A DNA stretch of 64,000 nucleotides from Vicinamibacteraceae bacterium (GTDB lineage Bacteria > Planctomycetota > Phycisphaerae > Phycisphaerales > UBA5793), in the NCBI GenBank assembly GCA_011525805.1, contig WYBR01000090.1:37121-101120 (forward strand), read 5' to 3'. The notes below the pieces were generated by a model, which saw only the letters and a program-made list of their open reading frames with translations, ran no database searches and was not told the DNA's origin. Positions 39,289 through 50,650 of the stretch are shown one piece after another. How positions within the stretch are numbered: position 1 is the stretch's first letter; every line of letters begins with the position of its first letter. The position numbers were made by a program, and so were the translations under genes.

Positions 39289-39395
39289 CGGTGTCTTCTC
39301 TGGGGCTTGGAGCGGCGCGTCGGTCAATGGTGAATCTCGAATGTCGAATCTCGCGTCACCGATTCTCAGCATGCATTCCACACGGCTGCCTGCCG

Positions 39396-39426
39396 GGCAT
39401 AGCGACGCGAAGCGCGACGCCATGCC
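39396..39426. repeat. GGCATAGCGACGCG hairpin repeat, copy 2
   Basis: A 31-base near-palindrome from GGCATAGCGACGCG to GCGCGACGCCATGCC, matching 14081-14111 in reverse orientation and followed by ACCC. Confidence 0.6.
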
Positions 39427-39446
39427 ACCCGACGCTCGCAGCCGCC

Positions 39447-40574
<1,128 letters not shown>

Positions 40575-40640
40575 GGGTTCTCCCTTAGTTCGTGGCAGGA
40601 GCGACATCGGACGAGAAACCAGCATATGCGCGCGATTGAC

Positions 40641-40677
40641 GGTTAGCCGCGACCCGAAGGCTCTGCGAAGGGGAGCG
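40641..40677 (+). repeat. GGTTAGCCGCGAC repeat, copy 4
   Basis: It reads GGTTAGCCGCGACCCGAAGG, then CTCTGCGAAGGGGAGCG, a full 37-base copy. Confidence 0.85.
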
Positions 40678-40713
40678 CGCTGGAGCGCAGAGATTCGCGA
40701 AGCCGCAAGCGGC

Positions 40714-42312
40714 TCACACCGCCGACGCAATGAGCAGGTGCCGCGCCGCGAGGCGCTGCCACTCGGCGCGCAGGCCGGCGGCGCCAATGGGGATGTTGCC
40801 CAGTTGACGCGATTCGATCGAGGCGGCGAGGCTGCCGAGGTAGCCCGCCTGCACGAGGTCCGCGCCGGCGGTCAGCCCCAGCGTCGCCGTCGAGAGCAGC
40901 GCATCGCCGCACCCCAGCGGGTCGATGCCGATCGGCCCGAGGCCGGGAATGTGATCACTCCTGAGGCGCGCCGGCAGGTCGGCCAGCCGCGGCTGCGAGC
41001 CGCCGCGGCGCGAAAACGCGATAACCCCTTCCGCGCCCATCGTCACCAGCGCCGACTGCACCCTGGTTCGTTCGAGCCAGCGCCACACGACCGCCCCGAG
41101 CCCCTCGGCGAAGTCGCTCATCGCCTCGCGCAACTCGATCTCCGTCGGGCAGACGAGATCGAGTTGCCGCAGGCGCAGCAGACTGGCGCGCTTGCCCGAC
41201 ACGTCGCCGGACAGGATGCGCACCCGCGGCCGCAACTGGTCAATGAGGCGGTCGAGCGTCGCCGGCGTGAGCAGCCCCTGCCCGAAGTCGGCGAAGATCA
41301 CCCCGTCCGCCCCGCCTTCATCGCTCGCGGCGTCAACCGCGAGTCTTACGAACGCGCCGCGGCCGCGCTCGTCGATCGTCATCGTGCGCCCGAGATCGAC
41401 CTTCATGACCTTCTGACAGCCCACGAGGAAGCGCTGCTTTTCCGTCACCGGCGTGTCGCATTCGACGTGCCGCACCTCGATATCCTGCGCGCGGAGGCGC
41501 TCGACGAGCAGCACCGCCGCATCGTCGCGCGGCGGCAGGGCCGTGACAAGTTGCGCCCGCGCGCCGAGCGACGCGAGGTGCCGGCAGATGATCGCCGCCC
41601 CGCCGTCAAACGTCTGGCTCTGCACCGGCCGCAGCGTCATCACCGGACTTTCCGACGCGACCTCCGGCCGCTCACAATACACGTAGCGATCGATGATCGG
41701 CTCGCCGATGACAATGATCCGTTTGCCGGCGAACTCATCGACGATTCCCTCGAGTGTTGAGGGGCGCAGGTCGTTGCTCTCGCCGAGGTGCTCCAGCGCC
41801 CGGTCGATCGGATCATGGTTGTCGGTGAGCGCCGCGATGAGGGCGCTCGATGAGAAGACGATGTCGCCGCTGGAAAAGACCACACGCCCGCCGTTGGCCT
41901 CGACCGCCTCGCGCTCGGCGAGGAAGCGCGGGTCGCGGTTGCTTTCGTACTCGCGCCCCTTGAGGTAGACGTCGGGCTTGACCTGGTTGATGACTTGCAG
42001 CGCCGTCGGATGCGGATCGATGTAGACCCAGTCCACGCAGTTGAGTGCGGCGAGGTTCTCGGCGCGGAGGCGTTCGGGGATGAGCGGCCGGCCGGTGCCC
42101 TTGTCGATCATCCCGTCGCCGGAGATGGTGACGAGGAGGAGGTCGCCGAGGCGCGCGGCGAACTCAAGATGCCGCACGTGCCCGGGATGCACGAGGTCGA
42201 AGCAGCCGTGGCAGTGGACGATCTGCCGCCCCTGCTCGCGCGCTTCCCGGCATCGGGCGAGCAGCGTGGGCAGGCTGAGAATCTTGCTCTGCGTGGTGGC
42301 GGAGGGGGCCAT
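40714..42312 (-). CDS. HldE-like bifunctional protein, domain order inverted
   Basis: 532 residues. Residues 25-165 are a nucleotidyltransferase with the HxGH motif in CHGCFDLVHPGHVRH and an ISGDGMIDKGTGRPLIPERL segment. Residues 200-525 are a PfkB-type kinase with GEPIIDRYVY at its start and the anion-hole DPLGCGDALLS near residue 480. E. coli HldE has the kinase first and adenylyltransferase second; here the order is reversed. Substrates are probably heptose phosphate or a related sugar phosphate (D-glycero-heptose activation), but that is inference from fold. It lies divergent from the GDP-mannose-epimerase-like gene. Confidence 0.85.
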   Translation of the reverse strand: MAPSATTQSKILSLPTLLARCREAREQGRQIVHCHGCFDLVHPGHVRHLEFAARLGDLLLVTISGDGMIDKGTGRPLIPERLRAENLAALNCVDWVYIDPHPTALQVINQVKPDVYLKGREYESNRDPRFLAEREAVEANGGRVVFSSGDIVFSSSALIAALTDNHDPIDRALEHLGESNDLRPSTLEGIVDEFAGKRIIVIGEPIIDRYVYCERPEVASESPVMTLRPVQSQTFDGGAAIICRHLASLGARAQLVTALPPRDDAAVLLVERLRAQDIEVRHVECDTPVTEKQRFLVGCQKVMKVDLGRTMTIDERGRGAFVRLAVDAASDEGGADGVIFADFGQGLLTPATLDRLIDQLRPRVRILSGDVSGKRASLLRLRQLDLVCPTEIELREAMSDFAEGLGAVVWRWLERTRVQSALVTMGAEGVIAFSRRGGSQPRLADLPARLRSDHIPGLGPIGIDPLGCGDALLSTATLGLTAGADLVQAGYLGSLAASIESRQLGNIPIGAAGLRAEWQRLAARHLLIASAV

Positions 42313-42382
42313 TGGGGTCTGTTATCGGCCGCGGATGGGGGGTGGATGCAGTTTCGGGGCGGCTAGCGCTCGCCCGTCGGCT

Positions 42383-42419
42383 CGCTCCCCTGCGCAGAGC
42401 CTACGGGTCGCGGCTAAAC
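42383..42419 (-). repeat. GGTTAGCCGCGAC repeat, copy 5
   Basis: Reverse-complement copy: CGCTCCCCTGCGCAGAGCCT, then ACGGGTCGCGGCTAAAC, between the HldE-like and epimerase genes. Confidence 0.85.
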
Positions 42420-42526
42420 GAGTTGCCCGCGCCCGTGATTTCACACGTCACTCCCCGCGATTGCCGATAACACATGCGGCGGGCTGACCCCGCCATGACC
42501 TCATTCAGAAGACCCGGAGCCACACC

Positions 42527-43522
42527 ATGTCGCGCATCCTCGTCACGGGAGCCGGCGGATTCATCGGCCACCATCTCGTCACGTTCCTCCGCGCCCGCGG
42601 CCACTGGGTGCGCGGGGCTGATCTCAAGCACCCCGAGTTCACGCGAACCGACGCGGATGAGTTTCACATCTGCGACCTGCGGCGGTGGGAGGACTGCCTC
42701 GCGGCGACGCGCGACGTGGACGAGGTCTACGCCCTCGCGGCGGACATGGGTGGCATGGGCTTCATCTCCTGCCACCACGCCGAAATCCTCCACAACAACC
42801 TGCTCATCAACCTGCACACCATCGAGGCCGCGCGCGTCAACGGCGTGTCGCGCTACTTCTACACCTCGTCCGCGTGCGTCTATCCCGAGTACCGCCAGAC
42901 GGAGACGAACGTCACGCCGCTCAAGGAGGCGGACGCCTATCCCGCGCAGCCGCAGGACGCCTACGGCTGGGAGAAACTGACCACTGAGACACTCTGCGAG
43001 CACTACAGCGGCGACTACGGCCTGCCGACGCGCATGGCGCGGTTCCACAACATCTACGGCCCCAACGGCACGTGGGATGGCGGGCGCGAGAAGGCCCCGG
43101 CCGCGCTGTGCCGCAAGATCGCCCGCGCCAAACTCACCGGCCAACACGAGATCGAAGTCTGGGGCGATGGCGAGCAGACTCGCTCCTTCTGCTACATCGA
43201 CGACTGCGTGCAGGGCATCGTGCGCATCATGGAGTCCGACTGTGCCGAGCCGCTCAACCTCGGTTCCGACCGGCTCATCTCCATCAACGACCTGGCGCAT
43301 CTCATCGCCAGAATTGCAGGCATCGACATCCGTATCCGCCACATTAGTGGCCCGATGGGCGTTCGCGGCCGCAATTCGGACAACTCGAAACTGCGGGAAG
43401 TTCTTGGTTGGGAGCCGACGATCGACCTCGAAGAAGGCCTCGCGACGACCTATGAGTGGATCGAGGGCGAAGTGGCGAAGACGCTGCGCCCGGCGCAGCG
43501 CCGCCGCACCGTCGCGGCGTGA
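42527..43522 (+). CDS. NAD-dependent epimerase, GDP-mannose 3,5-epimerase-like
   Basis: A 331-residue extended SDR. It has VTGAGGFIGHHLV near residue 6, an AADMGGMGFI segment near 71 that is distinctive of GDP-mannose 3,5-epimerase, Cys117 in SSACVYPEY (the acid/base position of that enzyme), and Tyr146/Lys150 in DAYGWEK. Relatives convert GDP-D-mannose to GDP-L-galactose, and some act on other GDP-sugars. It is a divergent neighbour of the HldE-like gene and convergent with a UDP-glucose-dehydrogenase-like gene, so it fits a polysaccharide precursor locus. Confidence 0.87.
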   Translation: MSRILVTGAGGFIGHHLVTFLRARGHWVRGADLKHPEFTRTDADEFHICDLRRWEDCLAATRDVDEVYALAADMGGMGFISCHHAEILHNNLLINLHTIEAARVNGVSRYFYTSSACVYPEYRQTETNVTPLKEADAYPAQPQDAYGWEKLTTETLCEHYSGDYGLPTRMARFHNIYGPNGTWDGGREKAPAALCRKIARAKLTGQHEIEVWGDGEQTRSFCYIDDCVQGIVRIMESDCAEPLNLGSDRLISINDLAHLIARIAGIDIRIRHISGPMGVRGRNSDNSKLREVLGWEPTIDLEEGLATTYEWIEGEVAKTLRPAQRRRTVAA

Positions 43523-43545
43523 ACGCGGCGACTTTCTGCCTTGCC

Positions 43546-43582
43546 GGTTAGCCGCGACGCGAAGGCTCTGCGCAGGGGAGCG
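43546..43582 (+). repeat. GGTTAGCCGCGAC repeat, copy 6
   Basis: GGTTAGCCGCGACGCGAAGG, then CTCTGCGCAGGGGAGCG, the best match to the family consensus. It forms an inverted pair with copy 7. Confidence 0.9.
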
Positions 43583-43633
43583 AGGCGTGTGCGGCGCGGT
43601 TGCCGTACGCCACAAGCGCGGCCACGCCCAACC

Positions 43634-43669
43634 GCGCTCCGCTCCGAAGCCCTCGCGTCGCGGCTAACC
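43634..43669 (-). repeat. GGTTAGCCGCGAC repeat, copy 7
   Basis: CGCTCCGCTCCGAAGCCCTC, then GCGTCGCGGCTAACC, oriented opposite to copy 6 and 51 bases away, so the pair can fold as a stem-loop. Confidence 0.85.
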
Positions 43670-43726
43670 GAACGCGGGAACGCCGCTCCGAGACCATCGC
43701 GCCGCCGCTGACCAGGTTCAGGGCGC

Positions 43727-45121
43727 TCACGCCACCTGCAGCGACGCCGCATTGACGCGGATTTCGACGTCGGCCGCCGTCTCGCGCGGGCCGAGACCGA
43801 TGGCGATGTAGTCGGCGCTTTCGCGCAGGACGGGATCCTCGATGCAGCGCCAGCAGTCGATGACGCGGCGGCGGCGGCCTGCGCCGCTGAGCATCGACAG
43901 CGTCAAGCCGGCGTATTGAGGCCAGGGCGTCGCGATCACCAGCACATCCGCCGCCTCGACACACGCTTCCAGCGTCGCCGCGAAGCGCACATCATCGCCC
44001 AGCACGCCGCGCGCATTCTCGAGCGCCGCCGGATCGTGCGCGATGACCGGCACGCCCTCGGACGCGAGCAGTTGCGTGAGAAGCAGTCCCTGCGACTGCT
44101 CGATCACGTCGGTGTGCGGCTTGTAGGAGAGTCCGAGCACGCCGACGGTGTGCTGTGAATCGGTGAGATGGGTGCGCACGAGGTCGGCCAGCCGCCGCAC
44201 TTCCTGCCGGTTGACGGCATCGACGGTGCGCGCCAGGTCGGCGCCGGCGGCGGCGAGGTCCGCCGCCCGCGCCAGCGCGACGTTGTCGCGCGGGAAGCAC
44301 GGCCCGCCGTAGCCCACCGCCCCCTTGAGATACTTGCGGCCGATGCGGCTGTCGCACCCCAGCGCCCCCGTCACCACGTCCACGTCCGCGCCGGGCAGGT
44401 GCTGGCAGATCCCCGCGATCATGTTCGCAAAGGTGATCTTCGTCGTGATGTACGAGTTCACCGCGATCTTCGTCAGTTCGGCATTGATGAAACTCATGCG
44501 CTGCACCATCGGCTCGTTGCGGCACACCGTGCGGTAGATGCGTTCGAGCGCATCGCCCGCGCGGCGGTCCGACTCGCCGATGAGCACCATGTCGGGATGA
44601 AGATAGTCGCGGATCACGCTGCCCAGCGCGATGAACTCCGGGCTGTAGCACAGGCCGAGCGACTCACCGATGCGCCGGCCCGAGGCGAGTTGCAGCGCTT
44701 CGCGGATCTCCCCGCCGGTGGCGCCAGGCATGACGGTGCTGCACACGCTCACAAGGTGGTAGCCGCGACGCGCGCGCAGCGCCCGACCCGCGGCGCGCAC
44801 GGCGGCAAGGACGGACTTCAGCGAGAAGCGTCCGTCCGGATCGCTCGGCGTGGGCACCATGATGAACGTCGCATCCGCCTCCTCGACGGCCCGGTCGATC
44901 TCCGTCGTCGCGCTCAGCCGCCCTTCTCCTCGGGTGATCATGGCGTCAAGATCGGTCTCGCGCACGGGGGCGCGGCCGGAGTTGATCGCCTCGACCTTGG
45001 CCGGGTCGGCGTCCACCCCGATGACGGTGTAGCCCGCGGCGGCAAGGCACGCGGCGATCGGCGAACCCAGTTTGCCCAGCCCGATGACGGCGATCCGCTC
45101 GACCGGCGACGATTCGTGCAT
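43727..45121 (-). CDS. UDP-glucose/GDP-mannose dehydrogenase family protein
   Basis: The 464-residue protein has the N-terminal NAD motif VIGLGKLGSPIAACLAAAGY, a central domain and the catalytic Cys275 in GYGGPCFPRDNVAL, then a UDP-binding C-terminal domain. It would oxidise a nucleotide sugar to its uronic acid in two NAD-dependent steps. UDP-glucose and UDP-ManNAc cannot be told apart here. Spacing of the nearby repeats suggests an independent unit. Together with the epimerase and HldE-like gene it suggests capsule or surface glycan synthesis. GGAAAGGACTCC is a good Shine-Dalgarno. Confidence 0.9.
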   Translation of the reverse strand: MHESSPVERIAVIGLGKLGSPIAACLAAAGYTVIGVDADPAKVEAINSGRAPVRETDLDAMITRGEGRLSATTEIDRAVEEADATFIMVPTPSDPDGRFSLKSVLAAVRAAGRALRARRGYHLVSVCSTVMPGATGGEIREALQLASGRRIGESLGLCYSPEFIALGSVIRDYLHPDMVLIGESDRRAGDALERIYRTVCRNEPMVQRMSFINAELTKIAVNSYITTKITFANMIAGICQHLPGADVDVVTGALGCDSRIGRKYLKGAVGYGGPCFPRDNVALARAADLAAAGADLARTVDAVNRQEVRRLADLVRTHLTDSQHTVGVLGLSYKPHTDVIEQSQGLLLTQLLASEGVPVIAHDPAALENARGVLGDDVRFAATLEACVEAADVLVIATPWPQYAGLTLSMLSGAGRRRRVIDCWRCIEDPVLRESADYIAIGLGPRETAADVEIRVNAASLQVA

Positions 45122-45272
45122 GACGGAGTCCTTTCCGACGGCCGGCGCGATCCCTGCGCGCAGCCTCTCCGGGATGGTTCATCGTCGCGCGAGGGGGGGC
45201 GGCTGCAATAATGATGCGGCCGAGCCGGCGTCTGCGAGATGGGAGGCGGAGCAAACCAGGCGGGATTGCACT

Positions 45273-45824
45273 TTGACGGAGACTGACACCCGTAGATCGA
45301 CGGTGATTGTCCGGCAGTATCGCGGCATGAACTGGTGGTGCGCGCTGATCATGTGGCTGACGCGGCCGTACGTGCTGCTTGTCATTCGCGTTGGCATGGG
45401 CGAACTGAATCGCATCCAGGATCATGAAGCGCGGATCAATGCCGCCATGATCACCGCGTTCATCTCACAGCGATCGAAGTTGATGGAAATGACCATGATG
45501 TTCGCATCGATCCTCCTCGGCATCTTGATGGGTGTCGTGCTTGCGCAGGCCGTCTTTGGAAACAGCCAGGCATCGTTTTATGGAGGCTATGGCGTAGGCG
45601 CCGGCGTCGGGTTTCTCATCATCTGGGCGGCGCTGAACATCCTGCGAGACAGGCCGAACGTGCAGCGGGCGCTCGATGAACTCGGGTACGTCAAGTGCCA
45701 TGACTGTGGTTCGCAATACAACGAGGAGATTCCCTGCGGATGTGGACATCTGCGACGCGCGGAGGAAGTCACCGACTCGAACCTCACCTCCGACTTCATC
45801 GCGCGACTCGAACGCTCTCGTTGA
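45273..45824 (+). CDS. Small membrane protein with C-terminal zinc ribbon, about 183 aa
   Basis: Two hydrophobic segments are seen (near residues 70-100 and 110-130 counting from TTG 45273; the second is FYGGYGVGAGVGFLIIWAAL). A cytoplasmic-side zinc ribbon KCHDCGSQYNEEIPCGCG follows near residue 150 (two CxxC-like pairs). The start is not certain: TTG 45273, GTG 45303 or ATG 45327 (MNWWCALIMW) are all in frame, and none has a clear ribosome site. I do not recognise a named family. It lies between the dehydrogenase gene and ric. Confidence 0.65.
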   Translation: MTETDTRRSTVIVRQYRGMNWWCALIMWLTRPYVLLVIRVGMGELNRIQDHEARINAAMITAFISQRSKLMEMTMMFASILLGILMGVVLAQAVFGNSQASFYGGYGVGAGVGFLIIWAALNILRDRPNVQRALDELGYVKCHDCGSQYNEEIPCGCGHLRRAEEVTDSNLTSDFIARLERSR

Positions 45825-45874
45825 GAAGGATGGCGTTCGCCAGACCATGCCACACCGACCGCCGCGCCAATCCA

Positions 45875-46594
45875 TCACTCCGCCAGCGCCGCCTCGCGCT
45901 CCAGCGCCCGCGGGAAGAGCACATTGTTCTCCTTGTGGACGTGCTGGTGCATGTCGGCTTCGAGTTGCTTGAGGCCGTCGAGAAGGGCGCGGAAGGTGTT
46001 GCACGCGTCCGGCGGCGGCGTGTAGTCGCTCGTGAGCGTGCGCATCGTCGCCAAGGCGTCGCCGGCCTCCTGATGCTCGGCCTCCATCACGCGGATGGGG
46101 TTGGCGAGCGAGCCGCAGTGGAACTCCGGCGCCTCCTCGGCCGCGTCGATCTGCCGCACCATGGGGAAGAGAATCTGCTCCTCCTTCATCATGTGCGACT
46201 GAAGTTCGCGCACGAAGCCCTCGACGACCTGCGCGAGTTGATTCGTCCAGGGCAGGCGCTGGCCGTGGGCGTTGGCGACGCGCAGGGCGAGGTGGCGCAA
46301 GCGGGGCATCTCGTGCTTGAGGTAGGCGTGGTGCGTCTCTTCGATGTGGTCGGCCAGTTCGGTAAGCGACATCGAGGCCGCATCAACCTCCCCTGCCGGC
46401 GCGGCGGGGGCGACGGCCGCTTCAAGCATGGCAAAGACGGTGCCCGGGTCGAGCCCGCGCTCGCGGCAGGCCTGCGCGAGCGGCCGCTTCCCGCCGCAAC
46501 AGTAGTCGATGCCGAGACGCTCGAAGAGGCGGGAGAGGGCGGGCCGCTGGGCGACGAACTCGCCGACGGTGGTTTCGGGGCTGAGGGTGGCCAT
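45875..46594 (-). CDS. ric: Iron-sulfur cluster repair di-iron protein (RIC/YtfE/ScdA)
   Basis: 239 residues. The N-terminal ScdA_N region carries LGIDYCCGGKRPLAQAC near residue 28. The hemerythrin-like domain has His residues spaced in EETHHAYLKHEMPRL, QSHMMKEEQILFPM, EAEHQEAG and HQHVHKENNVLFPRALE. Known RIC proteins repair Fe-S clusters damaged by nitric oxide or oxidants using a di-iron centre. A plausible promoter lies at 46672-46699. No nitric oxide regulator is visible nearby. Confidence 0.93.
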   Translation of the reverse strand: MATLSPETTVGEFVAQRPALSRLFERLGIDYCCGGKRPLAQACRERGLDPGTVFAMLEAAVAPAAPAGEVDAASMSLTELADHIEETHHAYLKHEMPRLRHLALRVANAHGQRLPWTNQLAQVVEGFVRELQSHMMKEEQILFPMVRQIDAAEEAPEFHCGSLANPIRVMEAEHQEAGDALATMRTLTSDYTPPPDACNTFRALLDGLKQLEADMHQHVHKENNVLFPRALEREAALAE

Positions 46595-46671
46595 GGGAGA
46601 CTCCGGGTGGGGGGTGGACGGCGGTCAGCGCACCCCCGGGCCGGAAGTCCGGGCGGGTCGCTGCCGATGAG

Positions 46672-46699
46672 ATCGTACTCCCGTGGCGGCGTCTTTCAA
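46672..46699 (-). promoter_or_regulatory. Candidate ric promoter (TTGAAA - 16 - TACGAT)
   Basis: On the minus strand TTGAAA (46699-46694) precedes TACGAT (46677-46672) with a 16-base spacer. The transcript would have a leader of about 70 bases. It is one of the clearest two-box promoters in the window. Confidence 0.6.
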
Positions 46700-46764
46700 G
46701 ATAACCAGACCTTTTTAGCGTGTATTAGGGGATCGACCCCGACCCGCCGATGCCGTCGGCCCTC

Positions 46765-47358
46765 TCAGCCGTCCCCGTTGCTGGAGGAAGCGATCTCCCC
46801 GCGGCGAAAGCAGCCGAGGGTGTGGTCGTTGACGAGTCCCATCGCCTGCATGTAGGCGTAGCAGATCGTCGAGCCGACGAAGCGGAAGCCGCGCTTGCGA
46901 AGATCCTTGCTCATGGCGTCCGAAACCGGCGTCTTTGCCGGAATCTCCTTGAGCGACTTCCAGCGGTTGACGATCGGCCGGCCGTCGACGAAGCGCCAGA
47001 GCAGCGCATCAAAGGAGCCGAACTCCTCCTGCACGTCGAGAAACGCGCGAGCGTTGTCAATCGCGGACTCGATCTTGAGGCGGTTGCGGACGATGCCGGC
47101 ATCGTTCATGAGGCGCGTCACGTCGCGCCGGCCGAAGCGGGCCACCTTCGCCGGATCAAAGTGCACGAACGCCTTGCGGTAGTTCTCGCGCTTCTTGAGG
47201 ATTGTCTCCCAACTCAGCCCCGCCTGCGCCCCTTCGAGAATGAGGAACTCGAAGAGCACGCGGTCATCATGCGTCGGCACGCCCCACTGCTCATCGTGGT
47301 AGGCGATGGAGAGGTCGGTCTTCGCCCATTCGCAACGTTGGTTCAATTCGCTCCTCAC
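46765..47358 (-). CDS. tag: DNA-3-methyladenine glycosylase I
   Basis: 197 residues, standard Tag length. It opens CEWAKTDLSIAYHDEQWGVP, and the end shows GLVNDHTLGC, which supply the Cys/His zinc ligands of the family. The core has the substrate-binding FEFLILEGAQAGLSWETIL and a glycosylase pocket (RPIVNRWKSL). It excises 3-methyladenine from DNA as the first step of base-excision repair. The start codon is GTG; GAGAGA precedes it. It lies 170 bases upstream of ric on the same strand. Confidence 0.93.
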   Translation of the reverse strand: MRSELNQRCEWAKTDLSIAYHDEQWGVPTHDDRVLFEFLILEGAQAGLSWETILKKRENYRKAFVHFDPAKVARFGRRDVTRLMNDAGIVRNRLKIESAIDNARAFLDVQEEFGSFDALLWRFVDGRPIVNRWKSLKEIPAKTPVSDAMSKDLRKRGFRFVGSTICYAYMQAMGLVNDHTLGCFRRGEIASSSNGDG

Positions 47359-47485
47359 TCTCTCGCACTACCGGACCGCCTCCCGCGAAGCTCCGGCGAT
47401 CGAAACCGGTTCGGTCGCATCGGATGACTGACTCTCCGCGGAACTTTTTCAGAGCCGCGCCGTTCATCGTACCCCGCGCAGGCAA

Positions 47486-47513
47486 GAGGCGGGCGGATCA
47501 CTCCGTCCGCCTC
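47486..47513 (-). terminator. Hairpin after the SEC-C gene
   Basis: GAGGCGGGCGGA and TCCGTCCGCCTC pair over 12 positions with one G-U wobble around a four-base loop, 41 bases past the SEC-C stop codon. Confidence 0.6.
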
Positions 47514-47554
47514 CTTCACCTCAGTCGCGGAAGTAGTCGCTGCGATTGGCGCCG

Positions 47555-47832
47555 TCAAAAGCGGCCGCTGCGCATGCAGCATCGATTGAACCGCAAGCTG
47601 CTGCCGCACGGGCACGGATCGTTGCGGCCGAGTTTCTCGAGGAACTCCTTGTCGCCCAAAGGCGTCGAGACGGTGCGGCTGCCGCGCTTGACGTGCGTTT
47701 CGGACGGGTAGCCGCGGCGGCGCTTGCTCATCGACTCGATGTCGGCGTCGTCGAACTCGTCAAAAGCAGTGATCGAAAGCAGTCGTCGTTGGCGCAGCGA
47801 TAGCGCGGGTTGTGATTCGGCTGTGGTTGCAC
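47555..47832 (-). CDS. SEC-C zinc-binding protein, apparently frameshifted
   Basis: Two frames carry one protein. A perfect AAGGAGG six bases before GTG 47832 starts [20 protein letters not shown] second frame carries [20 protein letters not shown] and the SEC-C motif [18 protein letters not shown], ending at 47555. One missing base near 47765-47780 would join them into a 92-residue protein with a CxxxxC at the N-terminus and a CPCGS...CC zinc-binding end. An alternative is two translationally coupled small genes: the first frame ends in ATGA over the ATG 47731 of a 58-residue SEC-C peptide. SEC-C occurs at the C-terminus of SecA and in many small proteins. Confidence 0.75.
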
Positions 47833-47937
47833 TGTACGCCTCCTTGTTGGTTGACCTGATTTGCCCGTCAAGTCATGGAGGCGTGGGGAATGATGTACCG
47901 TGCCGGTGCTCAGGTCAAGGGACGGCGCGTCCGCCGC

Positions 47938-48141
47938 TCAGGCGGATCGCCGCACGTGAGCATCGCCGTGGGCGGCGAGAGCGTCGACGTTTCCGGCGTC
48001 GGCAAGCGATTGCAGGTCATCGAGCCAGCGCAGCGTGGCAGGCTCAAGGCAAGGTTCAGAAGGGTCGGCGTCCGGAATGACGGCCTCGACCTCGACCCGC
48101 ACGACGCATTGCTGGCCATGGATCCACTTCGCAACTGTGAT
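47938..48141 (-). CDS. Small conserved-looking protein without a standard start codon, 67 aa
   Basis: The frame reads ITVAKWIHGQQCVVRVEVEA, continues VIPDADPSEPCLEPATLRWL and ends DALAAHGDAHVRRSA. Its acidic first half and Leu/Asp-rich helix (LRWLDDLQSLADAGN) look like real protein. No ATG, GTG or TTG is in frame between an upstream TGA (48187-48189) and the coding start at about 48141. A GTG lies inside at VVRVEVEA. The start may be non-standard, or a base may be missing upstream. Function unknown. Confidence 0.5.
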   Translation of the reverse strand: MTVAKWIHGQQCVVRVEVEAVIPDADPSEPCLEPATLRWLDDLQSLADAGNVDALAAHGDAHVRRSA

Positions 48142-48178
48142 CGTCGGCGCAGAGTGTCTATCGATGCGCCTGATAGGC

Positions 48179-48547
48179 CTATTGCCTCACGAAGAGAATG
48201 AACGACACCAAGCAAAGCGGAGCGACCACTCCCACGAGGACCATCAGCGCGACAGAAACCCAGTAGCGAGTCGGATGCGTGGCCCTTGTCACCCACTTTC
48301 CGAAAGCGTAGATGGCCCCTCCAGCACGGACGTTGACTCGAAGTGAGAGTGTCACTAGCGCCGCAAATGCACAGAGCGATCCTGCGAAGAGGCCGGCAAG
48401 GACGGCGTTGTTCTGACCGCCGAATGCCCCGTACGCGGCGATTGCGACAGGCGATACGAACATCGCCCAAAGCAGAGAGACGATCAGCCGGCGCTCTCGG
48501 CGGCTGGTTGCCTCTCTCACCTGTTCTTCTGCAAACCGTCGGTCCAT
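48179..48547 (-). CDS. Small membrane protein, 122 aa
   Basis: The charged N-terminus (MDRRFAEEQVREATSRRERR) is followed by three hydrophobic segments (LIVSLLWAMFVSPVAIAAYG, AVLAGLFAGSLCAFAALVTL, WVSVALMVLVGVVAPLCLVS). No family is recognised. It ends 38 bases upstream of the small frame at 48141 on the same strand and begins 69 bases downstream of thiC, so it may be part of the same transcript. Function unknown. Confidence 0.7.
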   Translation of the reverse strand: MDRRFAEEQVREATSRRERRLIVSLLWAMFVSPVAIAAYGAFGGQNNAVLAGLFAGSLCAFAALVTLSLRVNVRAGGAIYAFGKWVTRATHPTRYWVSVALMVLVGVVAPLCLVSFILFVRQ

Positions 48548-48616
48548 ACGTCTTCGTCCGGGTTCAGAGCGCCAATGATTCGGCGGGTCACGAAAAATAC
48601 CTCTCCGTCTGATCGG

Positions 48617-50602
<1,986 letters not shown>

Positions 50603-50650
50603 GGCATGCCTTTCAGCTCAGGGAAATGCGCGGCCCGAGCCGCGCGGAAG

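Noticed and set aside
42370..43700. Repeats at 42383, 43546 and 43634 considered as a CRISPR array
   Set aside because: Only a few copies, irregular spacing of hundreds of bases and mixed orientation; no cas genes.
45184..45272. A longer N-terminus for the small zinc-ribbon membrane protein
   Set aside because: The upstream in-frame residues are low-complexity and overlap the promoter region of the dehydrogenase gene.
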